Positions 56,856 to 64,000 of a stretch of 64,000 nucleotides of DNA are shown piece by piece. The translations under genes and the position numbers were made by a program. Each line of letters starts with the position of its first letter. Position 1 is the stretch's first letter. Source of the stretch: Oligoflexus tunisiensis (GTDB taxonomy: Bacteria > Bdellovibrionota_B > Oligoflexia > Oligoflexales > Oligoflexaceae); the NCBI RefSeq assembly GCF_001748245.1, contig NZ_BDFO01000001.1, forward strand, positions 5,154,483 through 5,218,482. The letters run 5' to 3'. Under the pieces are notes generated by a model. That model ran no database searches. It saw only the letters and a program-made list of their open reading frames with translations, and had not been told where the DNA came from.

Positions 56856-57156
56856 GTTTACCTCTCGAAAGACAAAGACCTAGGTTCCCTTCTTAAACCA
56901 AAAGTGTGGGATCGCCAAGATCAATCCGTGAAAGAATAGGCCGCACCTTGCGGTAGTTTCACACGAGCATTTCCTACCAGAATGTGGCTTTAATCCGCCC
57001 TCCTGCCCGCGAAACTTTGGCCGTTTCAAAATTTTTGCAGCATTTTCAAAGGTTTTCAAGTGGCAATCGCAGGTGGCACGTAAGCTGCTCTTCGGACTCT
57101 GTCGCCATCCAAGCGTCAGATACCGTCACCCGCAAACTTTTTGCAGAGGAACCCTT
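56856..57156. other. Divergent intergenic region
   Basis: About 300 bases separate the small membrane protein gene from glutamine synthetase. It should hold both promoters. I see no RNA gene or repeat. Confidence 0.4.
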
Positions 57157-58155
57157 ATGAGCATGATCAAAGCCGAATACATTTGGATCGATGGCACCAA
57201 ACCGACTCCCCTTTTGCGTTCCAAAACCAAAATCGTGGAAGCCGGCGCGGAACTGCCCATTTGGGGTTTCGATGGGTCCAGCACCAACCAGGCACCAGGC
57301 AAGTCCTCCGACTGCGTGCTGAAACCGGTCTTTTCCTGCCCGGATCCCATCCGCGGCGGCGCCCACAAACTCGTCGTCTGTGAAGTTTTGACGAGCGATA
57401 TGGAACCGCATCTCAGCAACACACGCGCCAAGTGTGTCGCTACGGAAAGTCGCTACAGCGATCATGGCATGTGGTTTGGTCTGGAGCAGGAATACACGCT
57501 CTTCAAGGATGGTCGTCCGCTCGGCTGGCCGGAGCAGGGCTTTCCCGCGCCGCAGGGTCCTTATTATTGCAGCGTCGGCGGCGATTATGTTTATGGCCGC
57601 GAGCTGGTGGAGGAGCATCTGACGGCCTGTCTGGCCGCGGGTTTGAAAATTTCCGGAATCAATGCCGAAGTGATGCCCGCCCAATGGGAATTTCAAGTCG
57701 GACCTTTGAGTGCCTCCGCCGTCTCCGATCAAATGGTGGTGGCGCGCTGGCTTCTGGCCCGTATCGCCGAGAAATACGGTGTTCATGTAAGTTATGAACC
57801 CAAGCCCGTCAAAGGCGATTGGAATGGTGCCGGCTGTCATACCAACTTTTCGACGATCGCCATGCGCGAGTCCTATGACAAATGCGTCCAGGCCGCTCAG
57901 GTCCTGGGGGAACGCCATGAGCTTCACATCAGCAACTACGGCGCCGGCATCGAGGAGCGCCTGACCGGCAACCATGAAACCTGCTCCTGGCGTGAGTATA
58001 AATACGGTGTGTCCGACCGTGGTGCCTCGGTTCGCATTCCGTGGCAGGTGGCCCGCGATGGCTACGGCTATATCGAGGACCGGCGTCCCGCAGCCAACTG
58101 TGATCCCTATGTGGTCACCCAGCTGATTACCGAAACCGTCTGCAGTCGCATCTAA
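57157..58155 (+). CDS. Glutamine synthetase, eukaryote-type (GSII)
   Basis: The 332-residue enzyme joins ammonia to glutamate with ATP. Its length and motifs are those of type II (eukaryotic and rhizobial GlnII), not the 470-residue type I: LPIWGFDGSSTNQAPG at about 33-48, FGLEQEYTLFKDGRPLGWP, GINAEVMPAQWEFQVGP, GDWNGAGCHTNFST and GNHETCSWREYKYGVSDRG. Type II enzymes are decameric and lack the adenylylation site used to control GSI. GAGGAA lies before the ATG. No nitrogen-regulatory gene is adjacent. Confidence 0.95.
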   Translation: MSMIKAEYIWIDGTKPTPLLRSKTKIVEAGAELPIWGFDGSSTNQAPGKSSDCVLKPVFSCPDPIRGGAHKLVVCEVLTSDMEPHLSNTRAKCVATESRYSDHGMWFGLEQEYTLFKDGRPLGWPEQGFPAPQGPYYCSVGGDYVYGRELVEEHLTACLAAGLKISGINAEVMPAQWEFQVGPLSASAVSDQMVVARWLLARIAEKYGVHVSYEPKPVKGDWNGAGCHTNFSTIAMRESYDKCVQAAQVLGERHELHISNYGAGIEERLTGNHETCSWREYKYGVSDRGASVRIPWQVARDGYGYIEDRRPAANCDPYVVTQLITETVCSRI

Positions 58156-58285
58156 ATCTCCCGCTCCGCCTCACAGGGGCGGGGCTATTCGACCTGCCTC
58201 ACCTTTGAAAATCAAAAGCTTACAATCGAAACTCTTTTTTTTGGCCGGATCAGCCGATCAGGAGGGACCGAAGCCTGGAGGTCCT

Positions 58286-59260
58286 ATGCGCGAGCGACAT
58301 ATCTTGCCGATCGGTATGATTTTTCTTTTTCTCAGTCTCATGACGGTCGGAATGTATGGCTGTCGCAAGACCGGTGGCAAGGAAGACAAGCCAGGCCCGG
58401 AAGGCTTCGCGGCGTCCGAGCTGCAGAAGTCAGGCGGGAGCGGTGATGCCAGCGCGTCATTTGCCCCGCGAAAATCCTGTCAGGGATTGGCACCCTACAA
58501 AATTGTAGGCGGCCAGGTTGTCAGCGAAAAGTCACAGGTGGCAGCAGCGACCATAAAACTCCTCATTCGCGGCCAGAAATACTGTACGGCCACACTGATC
58601 GGCCCCCAGCATCTGGTCACGGCCGCTCACTGTGTCGCCGAAGTCAAGGACCCTTCAGAAATCAAAATTGCCAGCGGCGTGGACGGTAAAACCCAGGAAA
58701 AACTCCAGATGAACGGCATCAAGGTGCACCCGCAGTATGTCGGCATCCTGGCGAATGATCAGGGCTATCTGAACCAGCCCATCTATGATGTAGCGGCGCT
58801 GACCTTTCGCGGCACGCTGCCGTCCTATCTGGTGCCGGTGAATCTTGCGCGGCCCGAGGAAATACAAGCCGGAATGCCCGTGATTGTTTCGGGCTATGGT
58901 GCCTATGGCAGCGATGACAAATCACGACGTCCCTTGACTCTGGTGGAAACGCGTTTAAGCCGGATCGAATCCGGCCTGATGGAACTGCAGATTGCGAGCG
59001 GTGAAGGACGCGGTGCCTGCTTTGGTGATTCCGGAGGCCCGACTTTTGTCGTGGATTCCGCCAGTTCCTGTCTGCTTTTGATTGGTTCCACCACGGGACC
59101 CGGCCGGAATACCGATTATTCCTGCGAGTCGGGCGGCGGGACTCTGATGGATCTAACGCGCTATCAATCCTGGTTAGCGTGTGCCTACAAAAATCTGAAT
59201 CAACCGCATCAGGGTTTGGTGGCTTCTGTGAACCCAACGGTCGCGTGTGATTCAAAATGA
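58286..59260 (+). CDS. Trypsin-like serine protease (S1), lipoprotein
   Basis: The 324-residue precursor has a lipoprotein signal (lipobox MYGC), a Lys/Gly/Ser-rich linker, and an S1 domain starting IVGGQVV, the canonical activation sequence. The triad is His in VTAAHC, Asp in IYDVAALTF and Ser in CFGDSGGPTF. Disulfide-forming cysteines are more numerous than in the related protein at 53524. It would work at the cell surface or in the periplasm and could be activated by cleavage before the IVGG. GGAGG lies just before the ATG. Confidence 0.94.
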   Translation: MRERHILPIGMIFLFLSLMTVGMYGCRKTGGKEDKPGPEGFAASELQKSGGSGDASASFAPRKSCQGLAPYKIVGGQVVSEKSQVAAATIKLLIRGQKYCTATLIGPQHLVTAAHCVAEVKDPSEIKIASGVDGKTQEKLQMNGIKVHPQYVGILANDQGYLNQPIYDVAALTFRGTLPSYLVPVNLARPEEIQAGMPVIVSGYGAYGSDDKSRRPLTLVETRLSRIESGLMELQIASGEGRGACFGDSGGPTFVVDSASSCLLLIGSTTGPGRNTDYSCESGGGTLMDLTRYQSWLACAYKNLNQPHQGLVASVNPTVACDSK

Positions 59261-59676
59261 ATCACAGGCGTCTGAGGCGATTTCCGCCTTGGTCAAGCCA
59301 AACACCCACATAAGCGACCATGATCCTTGGAATTTCCAGAATTTCCCGCTCTGGATACAGAATGCAGTGCTTTCTGCAATGTTTCACTTTGAATAAAAAC
59401 TTTTTCAAGTCCTCGTCATAGGGCTTGCACCACCTGCCCCACCCACTTATTTTACGTCCATTCCGAACGTGGCTCACCTTTGCTTCCTTTCGATGCAAAG
59501 GTCACTGAATCAGGCGGAATTTTTGAGTGTCTGTTTTGACAATCCCATCTTTCGGGGGCTGGTAAGCATAGCTTATCAGCCTTATTTTTTTGCCCGCACT
59601 CGGCAAAATCTTCCCGCTTAATCCCTTGCCGCGCAACCGATAGAGCCATAAGCCGATGAGGGCCTAAGGTGGAGCC
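59261..59676. other. 416-base gap without a clear gene
   Basis: A weak hairpin (AGGCG-ATTTC-CGCCT) lies right after the protease stop. A 78-codon minus-strand frame here has no ribosome binding site or recognisable features. The upstream promoter of the kinase gene is expected near the right end. I see nothing else. Confidence 0.4.
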
Positions 59677-61638
59677 ATGTACATGACGAGCCTGTGGAAT
59701 TGGTCGCTGACGATCATTCTGCTTTGTTGTTTATCACAAACGACAGAGGCTGCCTCCGTTTTTGCCATCGATCGATTTCGGCTGCAGGAATCCCTGGATG
59801 CACAAAGTGAAATGCTGCTGAGTCCAAGCAAGGAAGCCGCGGACGTCCTGGCTTTGCCGGAGGACGCATGGCAGCCGCTCTCGGATGATCTGCGCTTCGC
59901 GGCCAGCACTTCGCTCATCTGGATGAAAACCACCGTACAGAATCGTTTGCAGGTCCCGGTGCAGGTGACCATTCGGTTAACGACCACACTCTTTTCCAGT
60001 GCCCGCTTTTTTGTGCTGGATCAGGGCGTCCTCATCGAGCAGACCCATGCCTCCGGACACACGACGGGACGGCTGTCCATGGATGTCATGCGTCCCGCGC
60101 ATACTCTGACGCTCGAGCCTGGGGACACGCGCATGCTGCTGCTCAGTGTGGAAAGCCATGCGCCGCATGATCCGCATTGGGAGCTTTGGGATACGGAGAG
60201 TCACTGGCGGGAGTCCTTCCAGTCCACCTTGCGTTGGACCTTTCTTTTGGCAGCACTTTTTCTTATCTCCCTCTGCGCCTGCGTGCAGGGTCTTGTGCAA
60301 AAGCGCAGCATTCCCCTGGCGTTGGCGCTCTTCGTGTTTCTGTCGCTGCTCTTTTTGGTGCGCATGACCCATTGGCCATTCCTGGCCATTTTTTGGGAAC
60401 CCCTGGGTGAAGCCCTGCCGCCGCTGAATCAGATCCTTTGTGCCATGCACGCCAGCATTCTCTTTCTCGCGAGTCGCCTCAGCCATGGTCTGGAGCCCGT
60501 GCGTCCGCTGCAAAAATCCTACTGGTTTGGCCTGGGCTTTCTGGTCCTGGACCTGAGTCTCATTACTGTGCTGCATCAAAATCAATCGCTGCTCTTCATG
60601 CTGCCATCGGGAGCGCTGCTCGTGGTCCTGCTCTTTGCCTGGCAGCGCTGCGCCTCACGACACAAACACCTGCGCACGCCGATGCTCCGCCTGCTGTTCG
60701 GCCAGCAGGCTCTGCTGCTCATGATTCATGTTTTGATTCTGCTCGATGCCTTTCCTCTTTGGTGGCTGCCGGAAACCTCGCTCTGGCTTCAGGTCATGAG
60801 CAGTGGATTTCTGGTGTTTTTGGGCTTTCCATCCTACCGCAGGGAAGCTCCGCGCTCCGAATCGGTTGCGCCCGCACCTGCTGCGGAGACCGAACGGACA
60901 CCGCCAGACACCACCAACCGCCTGCACGAGCAGTGGCTGCATGCTGAAAAAATGGCCGCTTTGGGCACCTTCACCAATGGGCTCGCCAACGAATTGAATA
61001 ATCCACTGGCCATCGTCGCGGGTCATCGCTTTCGTCTGGCGTCGATGATCGACAGCCGCTCGTTCAATATCCATGAATTTGAAAAGTCGCTTGGTAAAAT
61101 CGATCAGGCGGTCAACCGCATGATTGCGGTGATCGATGCGCTCAAGGTTTATTCCCAGGATCCTCAGGGTCAGGAGATCTTCAAAACCTTCAGTTTGCGG
61201 GAAACCATCAAATACACGATCGATCTTTGCCGCGACAAGGTCGTGAGCCGCGGCATCCGTCTGGCCACTCCCGAGCTGGACGATGCGACCATGGAAGGGC
61301 ATCAGGGTCAGCTCATTCAGGTCCTTCTGATCCTCGTCGACAACGCGATCGATGCGCTCGACGACGCCAGCGAAAAAACCATCCGCTTCGAACTGCAGGC
61401 GCTGCCCGATACCGTGCGCATGGCGGTGATCGACAGTGGACCCGGTGTACCGCTTGGTCTGCGCAATAAAATATGGGATCCCTTCTTCACCACCAAGGAT
61501 CCTTTCCGTCACAAAGGCCTCGGTTTAAGCATAGCCATGGGCATCATCAGCAATCATCGCGGTCGCATCATGCTCGATGAATCCACACCGGACACAAGCT
61601 TTATCGTGGAACTGCCCCGCACAAGCCGCCCTCACTGA
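59677..61638 (+). CDS. 7TM-type sensor histidine kinase-like protein lacking the phospho-acceptor His
   Basis: The 653-residue protein has a signal peptide, a 7TMR-DISMED2-like periplasmic domain (about residues 30-170), seven membrane helices (about 185-390), a short linker, a HisKA-like region and a HATPase domain with LVDNAIDAL, DSGPGVPLGL and HKGLGLSIA. Where related kinases read GxAHEINNPL, this one reads GLANELNNPLAIVAGH, so Asn438 occupies the phospho-acceptor position. The codon is AAC, one base from the His codon CAC. ATP-binding motifs look intact. It could be a pseudo-kinase, a phosphatase or a partner that phosphorylates another subunit. Confidence 0.88.
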   Translation: MYMTSLWNWSLTIILLCCLSQTTEAASVFAIDRFRLQESLDAQSEMLLSPSKEAADVLALPEDAWQPLSDDLRFAASTSLIWMKTTVQNRLQVPVQVTIRLTTTLFSSARFFVLDQGVLIEQTHASGHTTGRLSMDVMRPAHTLTLEPGDTRMLLLSVESHAPHDPHWELWDTESHWRESFQSTLRWTFLLAALFLISLCACVQGLVQKRSIPLALALFVFLSLLFLVRMTHWPFLAIFWEPLGEALPPLNQILCAMHASILFLASRLSHGLEPVRPLQKSYWFGLGFLVLDLSLITVLHQNQSLLFMLPSGALLVVLLFAWQRCASRHKHLRTPMLRLLFGQQALLLMIHVLILLDAFPLWWLPETSLWLQVMSSGFLVFLGFPSYRREAPRSESVAPAPAAETERTPPDTTNRLHEQWLHAEKMAALGTFTNGLANELNNPLAIVAGHRFRLASMIDSRSFNIHEFEKSLGKIDQAVNRMIAVIDALKVYSQDPQGQEIFKTFSLRETIKYTIDLCRDKVVSRGIRLATPELDDATMEGHQGQLIQVLLILVDNAIDALDDASEKTIRFELQALPDTVRMAVIDSGPGVPLGLRNKIWDPFFTTKDPFRHKGLGLSIAMGIISNHRGRIMLDESTPDTSFIVELPRTSRPH

Positions 61639-61739
61639 GAATTTTCCTGACGTCGAAGCTGCAGGGTCGCGCCTTTTCTTGTTTGCGGGGCCCGGTTCCG
61701 CTCTTATAAGATGCTGGCAGTTTCGCCAAAGGAGCTCCC

Positions 61740-62609
61740 ATGAATTTTCTTTATATCGCCAATGAACGCCCCTGCCTGATTTTGCACGGAGGCGCCGGGC
61801 CGATGGACCCTTCGTCCGAAGGCATGATGAAAGCCTCCAAAGCCCTGCGCAAGGCCGCGCAGGACAGTTTGAAATCCGGTGCGCGCGACATGGCGCTGGT
61901 CGTCCGCAGTCTCGAGCATCTGGAAGACAACCCGCAATTCAATGCCGGCTATGGCTCCGCTCTGCAGGCCGATGGCAAACCGCGTTTGACAGCTGCGGTG
62001 ATGGATGGTCGGAAACAAAGCTTTTCCGGCGTCATTTCCATCACGGACGTCCGCCATCCCTCACGCCTCGCCTGGGCGTTGCAGGACAATTCCACGCGGG
62101 TCCTTACGGGTCCGGGCCATGAGCTCCTGGCTCGTCGTCTCAATCAGCCTGTGGAAAATCTGATCACCCAGAAACGCTTCGAGGCCTGGAAAAAGAAATT
62201 GCATGATGAATTTTTTGTGAGCGATACAGTCGGGGCTCTGGTCTGTGAAAATGGGCGCCTTTACGCCGGAACCAGCACCGGCGGACGCGGCTTTGAAGAT
62301 CCGGGCCGGGTCAGCGATTCGGCCACGGTTGCCGGCAATTACGCGAGTCGCTTTGCAGCCATCTCCGCCACCGGCATCGGTGAGGAGATCGTTGATGATG
62401 CGCTCGCCGCCCGACTCGAAACCCGGGTGCGGGATGGACTGGGACTCGAGGGAGCCGCCCGCAAATGCTATGACGAAGCCCTGGCCGCCAAACGCTCGTA
62501 TGGATGGATCGCCGTTGATGTCGCCGGCAATATTTCCATTGCCTATGTCAGTGACGCGATGAGCTACCTCGCGATCACCTTTGATGGTGAAGTTCTGGCA
62601 TCGTCCTGA
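61740..62609 (+). CDS. Isoaspartyl peptidase / type III L-asparaginase (Ntn hydrolase)
   Basis: The 289-residue precursor matches the asparaginase-2 family: LILHGGAGPMDP at the N-terminus, LEDNPQFNAGYGSAL, the autocleavage/nucleophile Thr163 in SDTVGALV, GTSTGGRGFEDPGRV and a C-terminal GWIAVDVAGNIS. It self-cleaves before Thr163 to give two chains and releases Asp from isoaspartyl peptides or hydrolyses asparagine in the cytoplasm. The residue before the Thr is Asp, as in glycosylasparaginases. AAGGAG lies before the ATG. Confidence 0.93.
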   Translation: MNFLYIANERPCLILHGGAGPMDPSSEGMMKASKALRKAAQDSLKSGARDMALVVRSLEHLEDNPQFNAGYGSALQADGKPRLTAAVMDGRKQSFSGVISITDVRHPSRLAWALQDNSTRVLTGPGHELLARRLNQPVENLITQKRFEAWKKKLHDEFFVSDTVGALVCENGRLYAGTSTGGRGFEDPGRVSDSATVAGNYASRFAAISATGIGEEIVDDALAARLETRVRDGLGLEGAARKCYDEALAAKRSYGWIAVDVAGNISIAYVSDAMSYLAITFDGEVLASS

Positions 62610-62734
62610 CGCTTTCTTACTCGAAAGTAAAGACCGCATACGATCAATTACACCGATGACCCGAAGATCGGAACCAGGCGGAGGTTCGAACGTGGGCCTC
62701 TGACCCGGAGCACGGAAATTTTCCAGGCGGGGTC

Positions 62735-63373
62735 ATGGAAGCTCTCGAATTGAAAGATGACAAGTCCGCGCGGCTGCCGCAGCTTGACAGCAATTTTGTG
62801 GTGGCCATCGGCGCCTCCACTGGGGGCACCGAAGCCTTGAGCCGCATCATCGCGGATCTGCCTTCGAACATGCCGCCGATTGTGATCGTGCAGCATATTC
62901 CGGAAGGTTTCAGCCGTGCCTTTGCCTCCCGACTGAATCAATTGTCCCAACTGCGGGTGAAGGAAGCTGTCGATGGCGATGCTCTGGATGTGGGCCAGGT
63001 TCTGGTGGCGCCTGGCGATCGCCATATGGCCGTGACCGGACATCCCGGTGATTACAAGGTGCAGGTGTATTCCGCGGACAAGGTCAACGGGCATCGTCCG
63101 TCCGTGGATGTGCTGTTTCGCTCCGTTGCGAACATTGTGAAAGGACCCAGGCTGGGCGTGATCCTGACCGGCATGGGCGCGGACGGGGCCGAGGGTCTCC
63201 TCCTGTTGCGGAACAGTGGAGCCATTACTTTGGGCCAGGATGCGAACACGTCCGTGGCCTATGGCATGCCGAAGCTTGCGCAGCAGCTCGGTGCTGTCAA
63301 CAAGGTTCTTCCCCTCCATCAGATCGCGGGCGCCATGATCAAGGCCCTGACCCTGAAAGACGAAGACCCGTGA
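62735..63373 (+). CDS. Stand-alone CheB-type methylesterase domain
   Basis: The 212-residue protein is the catalytic domain of CheB: Ser28 in GASTGGTEAL, His54 in QHIPEGFS and Asp150 in GMGADGAEG form the triad, and VAPGDRHM and TSVAYGMP are family motifs. The receiver domain that normally covers and controls the active site is missing, with only about 20 residues upstream. It removes methyl groups from, or deamidates, chemoreceptor glutamates. No receptor or CheA is nearby; the CheR at 41421 could be its counterpart. Confidence 0.93.
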   Translation: MEALELKDDKSARLPQLDSNFVVAIGASTGGTEALSRIIADLPSNMPPIVIVQHIPEGFSRAFASRLNQLSQLRVKEAVDGDALDVGQVLVAPGDRHMAVTGHPGDYKVQVYSADKVNGHRPSVDVLFRSVANIVKGPRLGVILTGMGADGAEGLLLLRNSGAITLGQDANTSVAYGMPKLAQQLGAVNKVLPLHQIAGAMIKALTLKDEDP

Positions 63374-63376
63374 GAT

Positions 63377-64000
63377 TTAGGCGTGATCCTGCAGTTTACG
63401 ATTCAAGGTCAGCAGCAAGGGATAGGCTTCCGGTTCATGCGCTTCATGCACCATGCCTGACAGCACGCCGGCCTCCGTCGGACGCCCGAGCCGCACATCA
63501 GCGGCCATCGAATTTTCATTGTCCGCTGTGTTGGCGATCAAACGCAGAAGGTTCTGCCAAAGATCCCGCTGCGACGGTTGCCAGTCAGGCCAGAGTTCAC
63601 GCGCGAGCGCCAGCACTTCATACGACAAGGCTTCCAGCTCCTCGCGTCCTTCCTCGGCGGCCATTCCGTTGCGCGCATAGCGTCTCACTCCACAGAGCGT
63701 ATTCAGGCAGGTATTGAAGTACCACTTCTCGCGGCGGAGACGACAGCAGTTCACATTCCACTGAAAGCCGTGCCGCCCGAGTTCGCTGACAATTCGTTCC
63801 TCCAAAGGTTCAGGTGTGCGTTCGTCACCCCAGATCACCTGGCCTCGGGGGCCAATGACATAACCACCGTCCTCGGCGGACTTGATGCCGCGGGACACAA
63901 GGCCCTTGCGCAAAATCGTCTGGTGAAAATCCCGACGGATCGGCGTGAGAAGGGGTTCAATATAACCATTGCTGAGGATGATCACCTGAGTTCCCGCCGC
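63377..64000 (-). CDS. Ketopantoate reductase-like (ApbA/PanE family) protein, partial
   Basis: The frame continues past the right edge, so the N-terminal NADP-binding start is missing; 208 residues are visible. The first part, VIILSNGYIEPLL, fits the lqNG strand of ketopantoate reductase. The later EKWYFNTCLNTLCGVRRYA fits the ApbA C-terminal helices (WxKxxxNxxxN), and the end, LTNRKLQDHA-like, closes the domain. PanE reduces ketopantoate with NADPH for pantothenate; many paralogues have other substrates. The conserved Lys before the Asn motif seems absent or shifted, so activity is uncertain. It is convergent with the CheB gene, three bases apart. Confidence 0.6.
   Translation of the reverse strand, partial: AAGTQVIILSNGYIEPLLTPIRRDFHQTILRKGLVSRGIKSAEDGGYVIGPRGQVIWGDERTPEPLEERIVSELGRHGFQWNVNCCRLRREKWYFNTCLNTLCGVRRYARNGMAAEEGREELEALSYEVLALARELWPDWQPSQRDLWQNLLRLIANTADNENSMAADVRLGRPTEAGVLSGMVHEAHEPEAYPLLLTLNRKLQDHA

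Noticed and set aside
56535-56939. 134-codon plus-strand frame after the PhoD-like gene
   Set aside because: It is antisense to the small membrane protein gene, which has a good binding site and a credible membrane helix.

Overview
The window looks like a stretch of chromosome from a free-living, diderm (Gram-negative) proteobacterium-like organism with a GC content in the mid-fifties. It has many lipobox-type lipoproteins, a TonB-dependent receptor, an outer-membrane beta barrel, c-type cytochrome motifs and a dense set of hybrid histidine kinases. This mix fits the Oligoflexia/Bdellovibrionota group, but that placement is inference: there is no rRNA or other phylogenetic marker here. I see no tRNA, rRNA, CRISPR array, insertion sequence, prophage or origin. 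Genes are closely packed on both strands, and many start codons (several GTG or TTG) can be fixed from strong Shine-Dalgarno sequences.

Layout. 1-6.8 kb: the end of a collagen-like protein with a good terminator, a single-domain receiver, a small haem-motif lipoprotein, MaeB malic enzyme and a few hypotheticals. 6.9-16.6 kb: prolyl oligopeptidase lipoprotein, fatty acid hydroxylase, TonB/AgmX-like lipoprotein, POT peptide transporter, a COG2509 flavoprotein and an S1/P1-type zinc nuclease. 16.6-21 kb: a receiver/ATPase signalling protein with a degenerate receiver, YheU, free methionine-R-sulfoxide reductase, a zinc-ribbon methyltransferase and a hotdog thioesterase. 21-26 kb: a type I pullulanase and an MltD-type lytic transglycosylase. 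26-30.5 kb: a TonB-dependent receptor followed at once by a BMP/PnrA-type solute-binding lipoprotein, then a CAD-type alcohol dehydrogenase. 30.5-37.8 kb: SEC-C protein, alpha/beta hydrolase lipoprotein, HdeD-like protein with a small secreted partner, a truncated SDR whose ribosome binding site lies in a hairpin, a fibrinogen-domain lipoprotein, SufE, class II DAHP synthase and a ferritin-like protein. 37.8-47.6 kb: a signalling block of four histidine kinases and a CheR methyltransferase, all on the minus strand. 47.7-49.8 kb: a second haem-motif lipoprotein facing a YceI/haem-tagged beta-barrel operon. 50-64 kb: a giant propeller lipoprotein, two trypsin-like lipoproteins, glutathione peroxidase, PhoD-like phosphatase, eukaryote-type glutamine synthetase II, a fifth membrane histidine kinase with Asn at the phospho-acceptor position, an isoaspartyl peptidase, a stand-alone CheB esterase domain and the start-truncated (window edge) end of a ketopantoate-reductase-like gene.

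The most interesting signals are: (i) a near-consensus Fur box sitting between the -35 and -10 of a promoter in the 343-base gap at 39150-39492, followed by about 90 bases and a perfect 11-bp hairpin, which together look like an iron-regulated small RNA; (ii) the translationally coupled YceI and single-haem beta-barrel pair; (iii) the histidine kinase lacking its histidine; (iv) the receptor/BMP lipoprotein pair; and (v) the degenerate receiver fused to a lone HATPase domain.
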